Source: Clostridium thermobutyricum DSM 4928 (GTDB lineage: Bacteria > Bacillota > Clostridia > Clostridiales > Clostridiaceae). From it: 45,940 nucleotides of DNA. Location of the stretch: NCBI RefSeq assembly GCF_002050515.1, contig NZ_LTAY01000028.1, positions 1 through 45,940 of the forward strand. The letters run 5' to 3'. Position numbers and translations under genes: made by a program. The stretch's first letter is position 1, and the number at the start of each line of letters is the position of its first letter. The notes under the pieces were generated by a model. The model was not told the DNA's origin. It was given only the letters and a program-made list of their open reading frames with translations, and searched no databases. Of the stretch, positions 37,470 to 45,818 are shown one piece after another.

Positions 37470-37498
37470 ATTATATTTAAAAATCTAATGTAAGTCAA
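37470..37498 (-). promoter_or_regulatory. Promoter of the leuS T-box leader
   Basis: On the minus strand TTGACT, a 17-base spacer and TATAAT. Transcription would start near 37463. Confidence 0.75.
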
Positions 37499-37622
37499 TA
37501 AGTAACATTAATAAATAGAATGTAAAGTTATGACTAATTATATGACTTTAGTAACACTACAAAAAATGCATATGATTTTATAATTAATGTATAAAAAACA
37601 AAAGATAACTGGAGGAGATTTT

Positions 37623-38084
37623 ATGCAAACAGGAATAATAGTTTTATTAATATTATTTTTAATGATAAAGAGTAGCTTACAAGGAAAAACAAAAAAAGTT
37701 AAGGATGGTATATTTATAGTTCCATTAATATTTTTATATTTATCATTTACAGAAATAATAAAAGTAAATTTAAATCTAGAATATATAGGAGTTATAATTA
37801 TTTCATTAATTATAGGGGGAATTATAGGATTATTCAGAAGTAGATTTTATAAAGTTAATATAAATGAATTAGGTGAAGTAGTGTATAAAAGACAAGTATT
37901 TGATATACTAGTACTAGTGGTATATTTATTAATAAAAGTTATAATATCTTATGCAGTTAGAATGTATGATAGAAATTTTTTAAATTATATTAATGTAGCA
38001 TTTATACTAACAGCAACTGCATCAATTGGGGCTAGAAGAGTAATAATATACTATAATTACTTAAGATTAAAAGGAAAATGTTAA
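37623..38084 (+). CDS. CcdC/DUF1453-like membrane protein
   Basis: 153 residues with four or five transmembrane helices. The layout and the loop RSRFYKVNINELGEVVYKRQ resemble the CcdC/DUF1453 family, but the match is weak. The ATG at 37623 follows GGAGGAG. The upstream ATG at 37587 has no RBS. It overlaps or abuts the histidine kinase gene (TAATG) and is cotranscribed with the two-component pair, so it may be the sensor's membrane partner or a target. Confidence 0.7.
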   Translation: MQTGIIVLLILFLMIKSSLQGKTKKVKDGIFIVPLIFLYLSFTEIIKVNLNLEYIGVIIISLIIGGIIGLFRSRFYKVNINELGEVVYKRQVFDILVLVVYLLIKVIISYAVRMYDRNFLNYINVAFILTATASIGARRVIIYYNYLRLKGKC

Positions 38085-39238
38085 TGGAAGAAACAAGAGT
38101 TGTAAGAACAGGAACAGGTAAAATAAAAATTATAATGTTAGCTCTAGGATTAGCACAGCTTCTAAATGGAAAAACTGCTAATTTTAGAGTTTTTTTAGCT
38201 ATTATTCTAATTATAGCAATAATAATTGATATATATAGATTAAGAATTACTAACTACAAAGAATATGTAATATTAGGGTTTTTTAGTGTTATTTTAGTTG
38301 GTATAGCTTCAGGAATATATGATAAAGGAATGATAGGAACATATTTATATTTAAGTGTTTGTGAGGCTATATATATTAAATATAATAACTTGTATAAAAA
38401 ATTATATATTTTAGTAAATATATTAACATATATTTTTTCAGTGTGTATAGGTAGTTTACCTATTGACAATATACATAGTTACATTAATATAATTTTAATA
38501 ATGCTATTTCCTTATCTACTAGTTTTGAGTATTTCTATAATATCTTATACAAAAAGAAAAGAAAGAGAAAAAGTAGGAATATTAAATAGAGAACTTCTTC
38601 TTCAAAATGAAAAGTTAAAAGAATACTCAAAAGAATTAGAAAAATTAACAATAGAAAAAGAAAGAAATCGTGTTGCTCAAGAACTTCATGATTCTTTGGG
38701 GCATTATTTAATGGGAATATCTATGCATGTTAATTTAATAGAGAAATTTGATAATAATGAAGAAAAACGAAGAGAGATAATAGAGAAAACTAAGGTTATA
38801 GTTAAAGATAGTATTAAAGAACTTAGAGCAACTGTATATAAACTTAAAGAATATGAAAAAGAACAAAAATTAATATGGAGAATAATTGAAATAGAAGAAA
38901 ATTTAAATGAAGCTATAGAATTTGAAAATGATATACATGAAAATATAGAAGAAGTAGATGATAATATAAAAGAAGCTTTATATATTACTATAAAAGAAGC
39001 AATAACTAATGGAATAAAACATGGAGATGCAAAGTATTTTAAAATAAAAATATATATAAATGAAGAGATTATAAATTTTTCTATATTCAATAACGGAAAG
39101 TCTCCTATAAATATAAAAAAATCTAATGGACTTAGAGGAATTGAAGAAAGAATAAAAAATTTAAATGGTAAATGTGAATTTAACATATTAAATAATGGAT
39201 TTAGTATTACTGGAAAGATAAAAAGAGAAGAGGAATAA
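38084..39238 (+). CDS. DesK/LiaS-type sensor histidine kinase
   Basis: 384 residues. About five transmembrane helices cover ~15-160, then a coiled coil leads to a HisKA_3 dimerisation domain with H202 in RNRVAQELHDSLGH. The HATPase has ITNGIKHGDA and NGLRGIEERI. The ATG at 38084 is 8 bases from AAGGA, and its first base is the last base of the upstream stop. It pairs with the NarL-type regulator two bases downstream. No extracellular sensor domain, so a membrane signal is likely. Confidence 0.9.
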   Translation: MEETRVVRTGTGKIKIIMLALGLAQLLNGKTANFRVFLAIILIIAIIIDIYRLRITNYKEYVILGFFSVILVGIASGIYDKGMIGTYLYLSVCEAIYIKYNNLYKKLYILVNILTYIFSVCIGSLPIDNIHSYINIILIMLFPYLLVLSISIISYTKRKEREKVGILNRELLLQNEKLKEYSKELEKLTIEKERNRVAQELHDSLGHYLMGISMHVNLIEKFDNNEEKRREIIEKTKVIVKDSIKELRATVYKLKEYEKEQKLIWRIIEIEENLNEAIEFENDIHENIEEVDDNIKEALYITIKEAITNGIKHGDAKYFKIKIYINEEIINFSIFNNGKSPINIKKSNGLRGIEERIKNLNGKCEFNILNNGFSITGKIKREEE

Positions 39239-39240
39239 AA

Positions 39241-39855
39241 GTGATAAAAGTTATTGTAGTTGATGATCAAAAAATAATAAGAGAAGGGTTAAAAATGATT
39301 TTATCATTAGATGATGAAATAGAAGTTTTAGGAGAAGGAGAAAATGGGTTAGATGCAATTTCTCTTTGTAGAGACTTAAATCCTGATGTTATTCTTATTG
39401 ATATAAGAATGCCAATTATGGATGGAGTTTTAGCAACAGAAAAAATAAAAGAGTTAAATAAAGATATAAAAATTCTTATTTTAACTACATTTAATGAAGA
39501 TGAATATATTTTCCAATCAATAAAAAATGGTGCTAATGGATATCTTTTAAAAGATGCAGATCCAGATGAAATAATAAATGGAATAAAAACAGTTTTTAAA
39601 GGAAATATGCTTATTCATTCAGAAGTAGCAATGAAGATTGCTGGAGTGTTAAATAAGAAAGAAGAAGTAAATTTAGATATTCTTACTAAAAGGGAAAAAG
39701 AAATTTCGAATTTAATTGCAGAAGGATTAAATAATAAAGAAATAGGAGAAAAACTTTATTTATCTGAAGGAACAGTAAAAAATTATGTGACAAAGATATT
39801 AGATAAATTAGAAGTTAAAAATAGAACAGAATTAGCAATAAAGCTAAAAAGATAA
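39241..39855 (+). CDS. NarL/LuxR-family response regulator
   Basis: 204 residues. A receiver (1-~120) has D8/D9 and phospho-acceptor D54 (LIDIRMP), with K in LLKDAD. A LuxR-type helix-turn-helix occupies ~140-204 (LTKREKEISNLIAEGLNNKEIGEKL, with SEGTVKNYV). It starts with GTG after AGAGGAA, 2 bases after the kinase. Targets unknown; the cotranscribed membrane protein suggests envelope-stress control of the LiaFSR kind, which is inference. Confidence 0.93.
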   Translation: MIKVIVVDDQKIIREGLKMILSLDDEIEVLGEGENGLDAISLCRDLNPDVILIDIRMPIMDGVLATEKIKELNKDIKILILTTFNEDEYIFQSIKNGANGYLLKDADPDEIINGIKTVFKGNMLIHSEVAMKIAGVLNKKEEVNLDILTKREKEISNLIAEGLNNKEIGEKLYLSEGTVKNYVTKILDKLEVKNRTELAIKLKR

Positions 39856-40008
39856 CAAACAATATAGGAACTTGGACGAAATAGAAGGAACTTTAATGAA
39901 CAGAGTGAATAGTTTGAGTTAATTACAAATAGCGAATATTATTAAAATGGCAAAAAAGAGTTGAAAGAGTTATAATATTATTAGTAAAAAAAATAGGAGA
40001 GTGATATT

Positions 40009-40647
40009 GTGTACTCGGCCAGGCAGAATGCTAGAGATATACTTTTGGTTATTTTAGGAGCCAGTATTCTAGCATTTGGAAGTTATAATTTAAACTATCA
40101 AAATGATGTTACAGAAGGTGGGGTATTAGGATTAATTCTATTACTTCAAAAGCTATATGCTATATCACCATCTATAACTAGTGTGATAGTAGACTTCTCA
40201 TTATTTTTAGTGGGAATGAAATTTTTCGGTAAAAAATTCTTATTTTTATCATTTTTATCAACTGCTACATTTTCTATAACATATAGAATATGGGAAAGTA
40301 TAGGATTTATAGTACCAAACTTAGAAAATAATATGATTTTAGCGGCAATTTTATCTGGTGTTGCAGTTGGACTAGGAGTTGGACTTGTAGTAAGAGTTGG
40401 AGCAGCCTCTGGAGGAGATGATGTTTTAGCTATACTAGGAAGCAAGTTTTCAAGATTAAAAATACACCATATGTATTATTTAATGGACGCAGTTGTGTTA
40501 GCTTTATCATTAACTTATATAAGTTTAGATAGAATAGTTTATTCTATAATTGCTGTTTTAGTTAGTGGTACATTAATAAGTGTAATTCATGATTTAGGTA
40601 AGAAGAAAGAAAAAGTTGCTGTTAAAGGTGCAGTAGTAGCATCTTAA
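40009..40647 (+). CDS. YitT-family membrane protein, short form
   Basis: 212 residues with about six transmembrane helices. YitT/DUF161 signatures are visible (GSYNLNYQNDVTEGGVLGL and the later GAASGGDDVLA). The C-terminal cytoplasmic DUF2179 domain of typical ~285-residue YitT proteins is missing. Start GTG at 40009 follows AGGAGAG. Function of the family is unknown. The 39856-40008 spacer has a TATAAT at 39971 without a good -35. Confidence 0.85.
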   Translation: MYSARQNARDILLVILGASILAFGSYNLNYQNDVTEGGVLGLILLLQKLYAISPSITSVIVDFSLFLVGMKFFGKKFLFLSFLSTATFSITYRIWESIGFIVPNLENNMILAAILSGVAVGLGVGLVVRVGAASGGDDVLAILGSKFSRLKIHHMYYLMDAVVLALSLTYISLDRIVYSIIAVLVSGTLISVIHDLGKKKEKVAVKGAVVAS

Positions 40648-40664
40648 TAGATAAATTTTTTAAG

Positions 40665-40708
40665 CTTTACAATGACTTTTTATTAAAGGTATTGTAAAGT
40701 TTTTTTTT
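40665..40708 (+). terminator. YitT gene terminator
   Basis: Stem CTTTACAAT with ATTGTAAAG, with a long loop and then T9. Confidence 0.82.
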
Positions 40709-40826
40709 GAAAAAATATAGTATAATAAAAATGTCTTTTTTATTAAAAATTAAGTTGAATCATGAATTAAGGTTGAATTAAACGTAAAATTATATAATAT
40801 TAAAATAGGATGAAAGGAGCAATTTT

Positions 40827-41411
40827 ATGAAAAAAGATACTAATGAACAAAAAGAAATAAAAAAAGAAAAAAATAGAAAAGAAGGCTCTCTAAATAAAAT
40901 AACAAAGATTTCAACAATAGTAGTAATAGCATTAGCAGTAATTGCTGGTGGTACATATATATGTAGAAGTTTATTTTTCTCAACACCAGAAACAACAATA
41001 AGAAATTTTTATGCCTCAATTTCTAATAACCAGTTAGAAAGATGTATAACATATACAGATATACAAGATAGATTAGATGCACAAGTTCCTAATCAAGAAG
41101 ATAGAGAAAAAATAATGCAAACTTTTCTAAAACAATTTAATATACAAGAAAGAACGATTCATATTAATATATTAAATTTAACTAAAGTTTCAGGAGATAA
41201 TCAAACAGCTGTTTATGATATTAAATATAAAACAGATATAACATATAAAAATGGATCAGATTATAGTGATGTTCAATCAGATAAAATTTATTTAACAAAG
41301 ATAAAAGGAAAGTGGAAAATAGTAGAAGGTAGTGGTATGTATTCTGCATTAGCTCAAATAATGAGTGGAGTAATAGAAGGACAAAATAGTGTTTTAGGCG
41401 GAATAAAATAA
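40827..41411 (+). CDS. Membrane-anchored hypothetical protein with NTF2-like domain
   Basis: 194 residues. A basic Lys/Glu-rich cytoplasmic N-terminus (~1-28), one transmembrane helix (~29-48) and an extracytoplasmic alpha+beta domain starting PETTIRNFYASISNNQLERC and ending in KGKWKIVEG, the pattern of DUF4878/NTF2-like lumazine-type domains. Function unknown. RBS AAAGGAG precedes the ATG. Its own terminator separates it from the proton-channel operon. Confidence 0.75.
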   Translation: MKKDTNEQKEIKKEKNRKEGSLNKITKISTIVVIALAVIAGGTYICRSLFFSTPETTIRNFYASISNNQLERCITYTDIQDRLDAQVPNQEDREKIMQTFLKQFNIQERTIHINILNLTKVSGDNQTAVYDIKYKTDITYKNGSDYSDVQSDKIYLTKIKGKWKIVEGSGMYSALAQIMSGVIEGQNSVLGGIK

Positions 41412-41416
41412 TAGGA

Positions 41417-41459
41417 GACTAGATTTTAGTTTATATAAATTAAAATCTAGTCTTTTTTT
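41417..41459 (+). terminator. Intrinsic terminator
   Basis: A 12-bp stem, GACTAGATTTTA with TAAAATCTAGTC, followed by T7. Confidence 0.93.
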
Positions 41460-41562
41460 ATAAGAAAAAATTAAGAAATAATACAGAATATTTAATTAGA
41501 AATAATAATAGAAATATTATAAGCAGTATAATAAAAGATTTGTAAATAAGGGAGATGAGTAT

Positions 41563-42975
41563 ATGGGAATATTTAAAGAACTATTAAAATCCTTTTTAGA
41601 ACAAGGTTCTGTTGGTTGGATAGTAATTTTAATAATTATATTAGTAGGTGGATACAACATTTTTTTAAATATTAAAATGAAGAGATTTTATAGTGAGCTT
41701 TTAGATGAATTAAAAGAAAGTAACTCTATAAATAGTGCAGGAGAAAAAGAGTTTTTATCAGGACCACTTTTAGAAATATCAGAAGATTTTAAAAGAGGTG
41801 CAAAAAGAGGGATAGATAATATAAATACAGAGGTTTTAATAATAAAGCATTTAAAAGAATCTAATAATGTAAATGAAAGACTTCTTACAGTATTACCTGC
41901 TTCTTGTATAGCCCTTGGACTTTTAGGAACATTTTTAGGATTAACTATTTCAATTCATGGAACTAATGGAGTATTAGAATCTGGGGTAAAAACAATGGAA
42001 GTATTTTTATCAAAAATGAGTATTCCACTTCAAGGGATGTCTAGTGCTTTTTGGACTAGTATTTTTGGAGTAATAATGTCATTAATATTAAATGGATTAA
42101 ATGCAAAAGTTAAAAAAACTAAAGAAGAATTTTTTGATGAAATGGAAGATTATTTAGACAATACTTTATATGGAGAATATTCATATAGTTTTGTTACTCA
42201 ATTTGAGAAATTCAATGATATAGTTTCAAAATCAATGTTAAGACTAGCTGTAGATATGAGAGAGTTATTTATGAATGGGGTAAATGAACTTGTATCTAAT
42301 ATAAATAAGAATACACTTGATATGACAAATACAGCTAAGGAGCTTACAGTATATGCAGAAGATTTTGGAAAAGTAATAGGAAGATTAGGAGAAACTATTG
42401 AAAGCTTTAATGCTCCAATAGAAAGATTTAAAGGTTCAATAAATGAATTTACTTTAACTACAGATAAATTAGAATTTATAATGAATAAATCTATAGAAAA
42501 GTTAGAGGATAAATTAGATTATCTTTCAGGAGTTATAAGTAAATTAAATACTACAACTACAGATAGAAATAATATATTTGAAGATGTTATTTTAGAAGTT
42601 AAGGAAGGTAGAGATAAACTTCAAAGCACATATAGTGGAATAGTAACTGTTATGGAAGAAATAAATAAATCTATTTTAACAAGAGATGAAAATTTAGCTG
42701 AGGAAATAAAAGGTTTAAATTCTGGATATGAGAAGTTTGAAGAAATAACAGAAGAATTTAAAGTTAATATAGAAGGCTTAAGAGAAAAAATAGAATTAGG
42801 AGTACAATCTTCAGTACAAAAAGGGTTTACTAAAATATCATATGATTTAGTAAATGAATTAAAAGGGGCACTAGAAGATATAGATGAAGCTATAAATACA
42901 TTAAGCATGAATACACAAACAGTTGGAAGATTGGTTAAGGCCACAAATGATTGGGTAGATATTAGAAAAGAATAG
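41563..42975 (+). CDS. ZorA-like MotA/TolQ/ExbB proton-channel protein with long coiled tail
   Basis: 470 residues. Transmembrane helices lie at about 18-36, 108-130 and 160-180. The second carries LGLLGTFLGLT and the third SAFWTSIFG, the channel signature of the MotA/TolQ/ExbB superfamily, with pore Thr/Ser residues near T123 and T165. From ~185 to 470 there is a long, almost entirely helical and probably coiled-coil cytoplasmic tail. A MotA/ExbB core with a long tail is the ZorA plan, although ZorA tails are often longer. RBS GGGAGATG precedes the ATG. First gene of a three-gene operon with the MotB/OmpA-like gene 12 bases on. Confidence 0.85.
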   Translation: MGIFKELLKSFLEQGSVGWIVILIIILVGGYNIFLNIKMKRFYSELLDELKESNSINSAGEKEFLSGPLLEISEDFKRGAKRGIDNINTEVLIIKHLKESNNVNERLLTVLPASCIALGLLGTFLGLTISIHGTNGVLESGVKTMEVFLSKMSIPLQGMSSAFWTSIFGVIMSLILNGLNAKVKKTKEEFFDEMEDYLDNTLYGEYSYSFVTQFEKFNDIVSKSMLRLAVDMRELFMNGVNELVSNINKNTLDMTNTAKELTVYAEDFGKVIGRLGETIESFNAPIERFKGSINEFTLTTDKLEFIMNKSIEKLEDKLDYLSGVISKLNTTTTDRNNIFEDVILEVKEGRDKLQSTYSGIVTVMEEINKSILTRDENLAEEIKGLNSGYEKFEEITEEFKVNIEGLREKIELGVQSSVQKGFTKISYDLVNELKGALEDIDEAINTLSMNTQTVGRLVKATNDWVDIRKE

Positions 42976-42987
42976 GGGGGATACTAT

Positions 42988-43698
42988 ATGAAAATAAGAA
43001 GTAGAAGATATAAGTCTAGAGAAGAAGACGGTTCATATTGGCCATCTTTTGTAGATGTAATGACTACAACAGCATTAGTATTTTTCTTTTTAATGATAAT
43101 TGCAATGGGGTTATCTAGTCTTTTTGTTGATAATATATCTATTAAAAGAGAAACTATATACAATAAGATACAAGAAAATTTAAATTCAAATGAAGTAGAT
43201 AAAAATATAATGTATTTTGATAGAGATGAAGGAAAGATGATATTAAATACAGAAACATTTTTTGATACAGGAAAATGGGATTTGAAAAGTGATGGGAAAA
43301 TTATGGCAGAACAATTGGGAGAAATATTTTATTCTATATTGGAAGATGAAATGTTAAGAGAAGAAATAGAGTATATAGAAGTAGTTGGACATACAGATTA
43401 TGCGGGGAATACTATAGATAATAGAAAATTATCTACTGAAAGAGCAATGAGTTTTTTAAATCAAATGGTTAAAATGGATAGTAAATTAGAAAATGATTTT
43501 GGTGGAAAATTTAAAGCTTCAGGAATGTCAGAGTTTGAGACAAATCCAAATAAAGAAGATAGAGATAGAGAAGACTATTCAAAAGATGACATAGAAAATG
43601 TAGCCTCTCAAAGAAAAATAGAAATTAAGATGGTATTCTCAAATAAAGATTTAGAAAAAGCGATAAAAGATAGAGTAAGTGACCAAAAGGGGAATTAG
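42988..43698 (+). CDS. ZorB-like MotB/OmpA-family protein
   Basis: 236 residues. A short basic N-terminus and one transmembrane helix (~22-42) carry the likely proton-binding D23 in WPSFVDVMTTTAL. A flexible linker leads to an OmpA-type peptidoglycan-binding domain (~75-216) with VVGHTDYAGN, NRKLSTERA and the final VASQRKIEI. It should couple the channel protein to the cell wall and use the ion flow, as MotB and ZorB do. RBS AGGGGGG precedes the ATG. Not a flagellar MotB: no flagellar genes are nearby. Confidence 0.87.
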   Translation: MKIRSRRYKSREEDGSYWPSFVDVMTTTALVFFFLMIIAMGLSSLFVDNISIKRETIYNKIQENLNSNEVDKNIMYFDRDEGKMILNTETFFDTGKWDLKSDGKIMAEQLGEIFYSILEDEMLREEIEYIEVVGHTDYAGNTIDNRKLSTERAMSFLNQMVKMDSKLENDFGGKFKASGMSEFETNPNKEDRDREDYSKDDIENVASQRKIEIKMVFSNKDLEKAIKDRVSDQKGN

Positions 43699-43701
43699 TA
43701 T

Positions 43702-45084
43702 ATGAAGATAATCGAAAAAGAAGTAAATCAATTTGTAGATTCTGAATATACAGAAGAAACTCTTAGAGTTATAGAATATCTAAAAGAAAAATATATACCA
43801 TATAAAGAATTAAAACGAAATAGAGTATTTAGGTCTGCTCTAGTTTGGATATTAAAATATAAAGGATATACCTACCTAAGTAATAAGTTATATTCTCTTT
43901 TAAATAAGAAAGAAGTAGATTATAAAGAAATATATGAAAGCTTAATAAATGCAAATATAATAAATAGAGAAAAAATAGAATATAAAACAGATCTAGAAAA
44001 AGAGATAGAATTTAGAAGTAGCGAAGGAATAAGCAAAAGCTTCTATATAAAGTTAATTAAAAATAAATATCCATTTAAAGTAAAGTATATAAGCAATGAA
44101 TATAAAGGGTTAGTAAATTTAACATTTGAAAATAATGAGTTTTATGATTATATAAATATAAATATACTAGCCCAAGAAAATATAAAATATCCAATAAATA
44201 TAAGAGAAACTATAATAATATATACTGATTATAAAACTTTATTTTTTGAATTAGATATAAAGAAGAGAGATATTATAGAAGGAAATTTTTATGATATAAA
44301 AATATTTAATTCTTTACATTTAATGAAAGAAAGAACTAGAAGAATTTTTGCAGTAAGTAAAGGTATGGAGAGGTTATTAGAAGAAAAAGATAAAGATTTT
44401 GCATTAAATTATATAAAGAAAATAAAAAATGTAAGCATTGGGCTAGAAGTATATAAAAAATATAAAGATTATATCAAACATAATGAAAAAAATCTTTCAG
44501 TTAAGTTTTCATTAGAAATATTAGAAAAATACATGAATTTTGATGAAGTAAATATAAAGTTAGGTTTATTGATAGAAGAATTTATCTTAGAAAATTATTT
44601 AATAACAGAAAAAATAAAACTATATTTAGAGAAATTATATAGTGAAGGCTTTTTTACAGATAATACTGAAGAAGTAATACAAGTATTAAAATTTACAGAT
44701 TTAAACTTACAATTAAAGAAAAAATTTAAAATAATAGATAATGATACATTAGAAGATTTTAAAAAAGGAAATGTATCTTTAGAAATGGCAAATAAAATTT
44801 TATGTAGCAAAGGTATAAGATATGATAATAGACTTATAAAAATAATGTATGATTTTTATAAAGAAACAGATGATGTGAGAGCTTTGGAAGTAGTTATAAA
44901 GAAAAAAGATAAATTTAAGTTCAAAATAAAAGATGAAGATATAATATTCCTTATACAAAAAAAGAAAGAAGGAATTAATATTAAAAATGAATCTATATTA
45001 TTGGGAGGAAGAGATTTCGAATTAAAAAATATATATATTCAAAATGAAATGAAAAAAATAAAAAAAGAAATTTCTAATGAATAG
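43702..45084 (+). CDS. Unknown third protein of the ZorAB-like operon
   Basis: 460 residues; family not recognised. No signal peptide or membrane helix, so cytoplasmic. Residues ~1-110 are helical and basic. Residues ~115-215 are beta-rich with alternating hydrophobic strands (KYPFKVKYI, GLVNLTFE, ETIIIYTDYKTLFFELDI), suggesting a beta-sandwich. Residues ~216-460 are helical, possibly in repeats. I see no Walker, nuclease or HNH motif. It starts 3 bases after the OmpA-like gene, so it is tightly coupled. Its place matches ZorC in Zorya loci, but homology to ZorC cannot be claimed by eye. Confidence 0.75.
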   Translation: MKIIEKEVNQFVDSEYTEETLRVIEYLKEKYIPYKELKRNRVFRSALVWILKYKGYTYLSNKLYSLLNKKEVDYKEIYESLINANIINREKIEYKTDLEKEIEFRSSEGISKSFYIKLIKNKYPFKVKYISNEYKGLVNLTFENNEFYDYININILAQENIKYPINIRETIIIYTDYKTLFFELDIKKRDIIEGNFYDIKIFNSLHLMKERTRRIFAVSKGMERLLEEKDKDFALNYIKKIKNVSIGLEVYKKYKDYIKHNEKNLSVKFSLEILEKYMNFDEVNIKLGLLIEEFILENYLITEKIKLYLEKLYSEGFFTDNTEEVIQVLKFTDLNLQLKKKFKIIDNDTLEDFKKGNVSLEMANKILCSKGIRYDNRLIKIMYDFYKETDDVRALEVVIKKKDKFKFKIKDEDIIFLIQKKKEGINIKNESILLGGRDFELKNIYIQNEMKKIKKEISNE

Positions 45085-45129
45085 AAAATTTAATTTAAAA
45101 AAATATGGATAAAAAGTTAATAAATAGTG

Positions 45130-45272
45130 TATAATTTAAAATATAAAGAAAATAAAGTGATTTTAGTATATTAAAAGTGTCTGTGTCTTTGAAAATCGCT
45201 AATTACAAAAATATAGAATAATTAATATACTTATTTAGCAATCTATTTTAAAAATAGATTGCTTTTTTTAGT
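45130..45272 (+). ncRNA. Candidate small structured RNA
   Basis: A possible promoter (TGGATA, 18 bases, TATAAT at 45130-45135) would start transcription near 45142. The transcript contains a perfect 10-bp stem, AGTATATTAA (45165-45174) with TTAATATACT (45222-45231), enclosing a boxA-like GTGTCTTTGAAAATCGC, and ends in the terminator at 45237-45269. No ORF with an RBS is present. It may instead be the 3' trailer of the upstream operon or a decayed rRNA leader. Confidence 0.4.
45237..45269 (+). terminator. Intrinsic terminator downstream of the ZorAB-like operon
   Basis: Stem AGCAATCTATTTT with AAAATAGATTGCT and then a T run. It may end the operon or the candidate small RNA. Confidence 0.9.
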
Positions 45273-45367
45273 GCTTTTATTTAATAGCATTTTTTAAAAT
45301 TAAGAAGCCAATTAAAAATAGTTTTAAATATATTCTTTATTATTAAAAGATATATAGTGAATAATTT

Positions 45368-45389
45368 ACTATAATAAGTCTATTATAGT
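45368..45389. repeat. Inverted repeat containing a TATAAT-like core
   Basis: ACTATAATA-AGTC-TATTATAGT, a perfect 9-bp inverted repeat. CTATAATAAG recurs at the rRNA -10 near 45653. Confidence 0.55.
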
Positions 45390-45423
45390 TGAGTCTAAAA
45401 AATTATATTACGCTTTATTGGGG

Positions 45424-45512
45424 ATAGGAATAAAGTTATTAGATAAATAAATATAAAAGTCGGGTTTATCCATTTAAGTAAATGCGTAATAGGAATAAAG
45501 TTATTAGATAAA
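45424..45512 (+). repeat. Direct repeat pair upstream of the rRNA promoter
   Basis: A 24-base sequence starting ATAGGAATAAAGTTATTAG occurs identically at 45424-45447 and 45489-45512. A decayed third copy (ACGTAATAAAAGTTATAGTA) lies near 45532-45552. The 45085-45818 region contains no protein gene. Confidence 0.8.
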
Positions 45513-45629
45513 CAGGATTTAAAATAATTTTTACGTAATAAAAGTTATAGTATATAAATCTAAAAACTTTAGAATAATTATTAGTTTTAATGGAAAATAT
45601 AATTAAATAAAATTTTTTAAAAAATAGTG

Positions 45630-45659
45630 TTGACATATTTTTTAATGTGATGCTATAAT
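45630..45659 (+). promoter_or_regulatory. rRNA-type promoter
   Basis: A consensus TTGACA at 45630-45635, an 18-base spacer and TATAAT at 45654-45659, preceded by an A/T-rich UP-like stretch. It is about 160 bases before the 23S rRNA 5' end. Confidence 0.85.
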
Positions 45660-45666
45660 AAGCGAG

Positions 45667-45720
45667 TCGGAAAAATCAAATTAAGTTTTCCGAAAGAAAA
45701 TAAGTTCTTTGAAAATTGCA
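45667..45720 (+). promoter_or_regulatory. rRNA leader: hairpin and boxA
   Basis: A hairpin TCGGAAAA (45667-45674) with TTTTCCGA (45686-45693) is followed by AGTTCTTTGAAAATTGCA, the boxA-type antitermination sequence typical of clostridial rRNA leaders and 16S-23S spacers. Confidence 0.8.
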
Positions 45721-45818
45721 TAATATAGATTGTTAATACAACAAAGCCAAGAAAATGTATTTTAAATACTATTCTTTGTGACTAATTCAAGATTGTAAAA
45801 TCTGAAATATGACTAATA

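Noticed and set aside
38704..39270. 188-residue minus-strand ORF opposite the sensor kinase
   Set aside because: It is the shadow of the kinase HATPase region, with no RBS and biased composition.
41563..43698. Flagellar MotA-MotB stator
   Set aside because: The channel protein has three, not four, predicted membrane helices and a long C-terminal tail, and there are no flagellar genes nearby.
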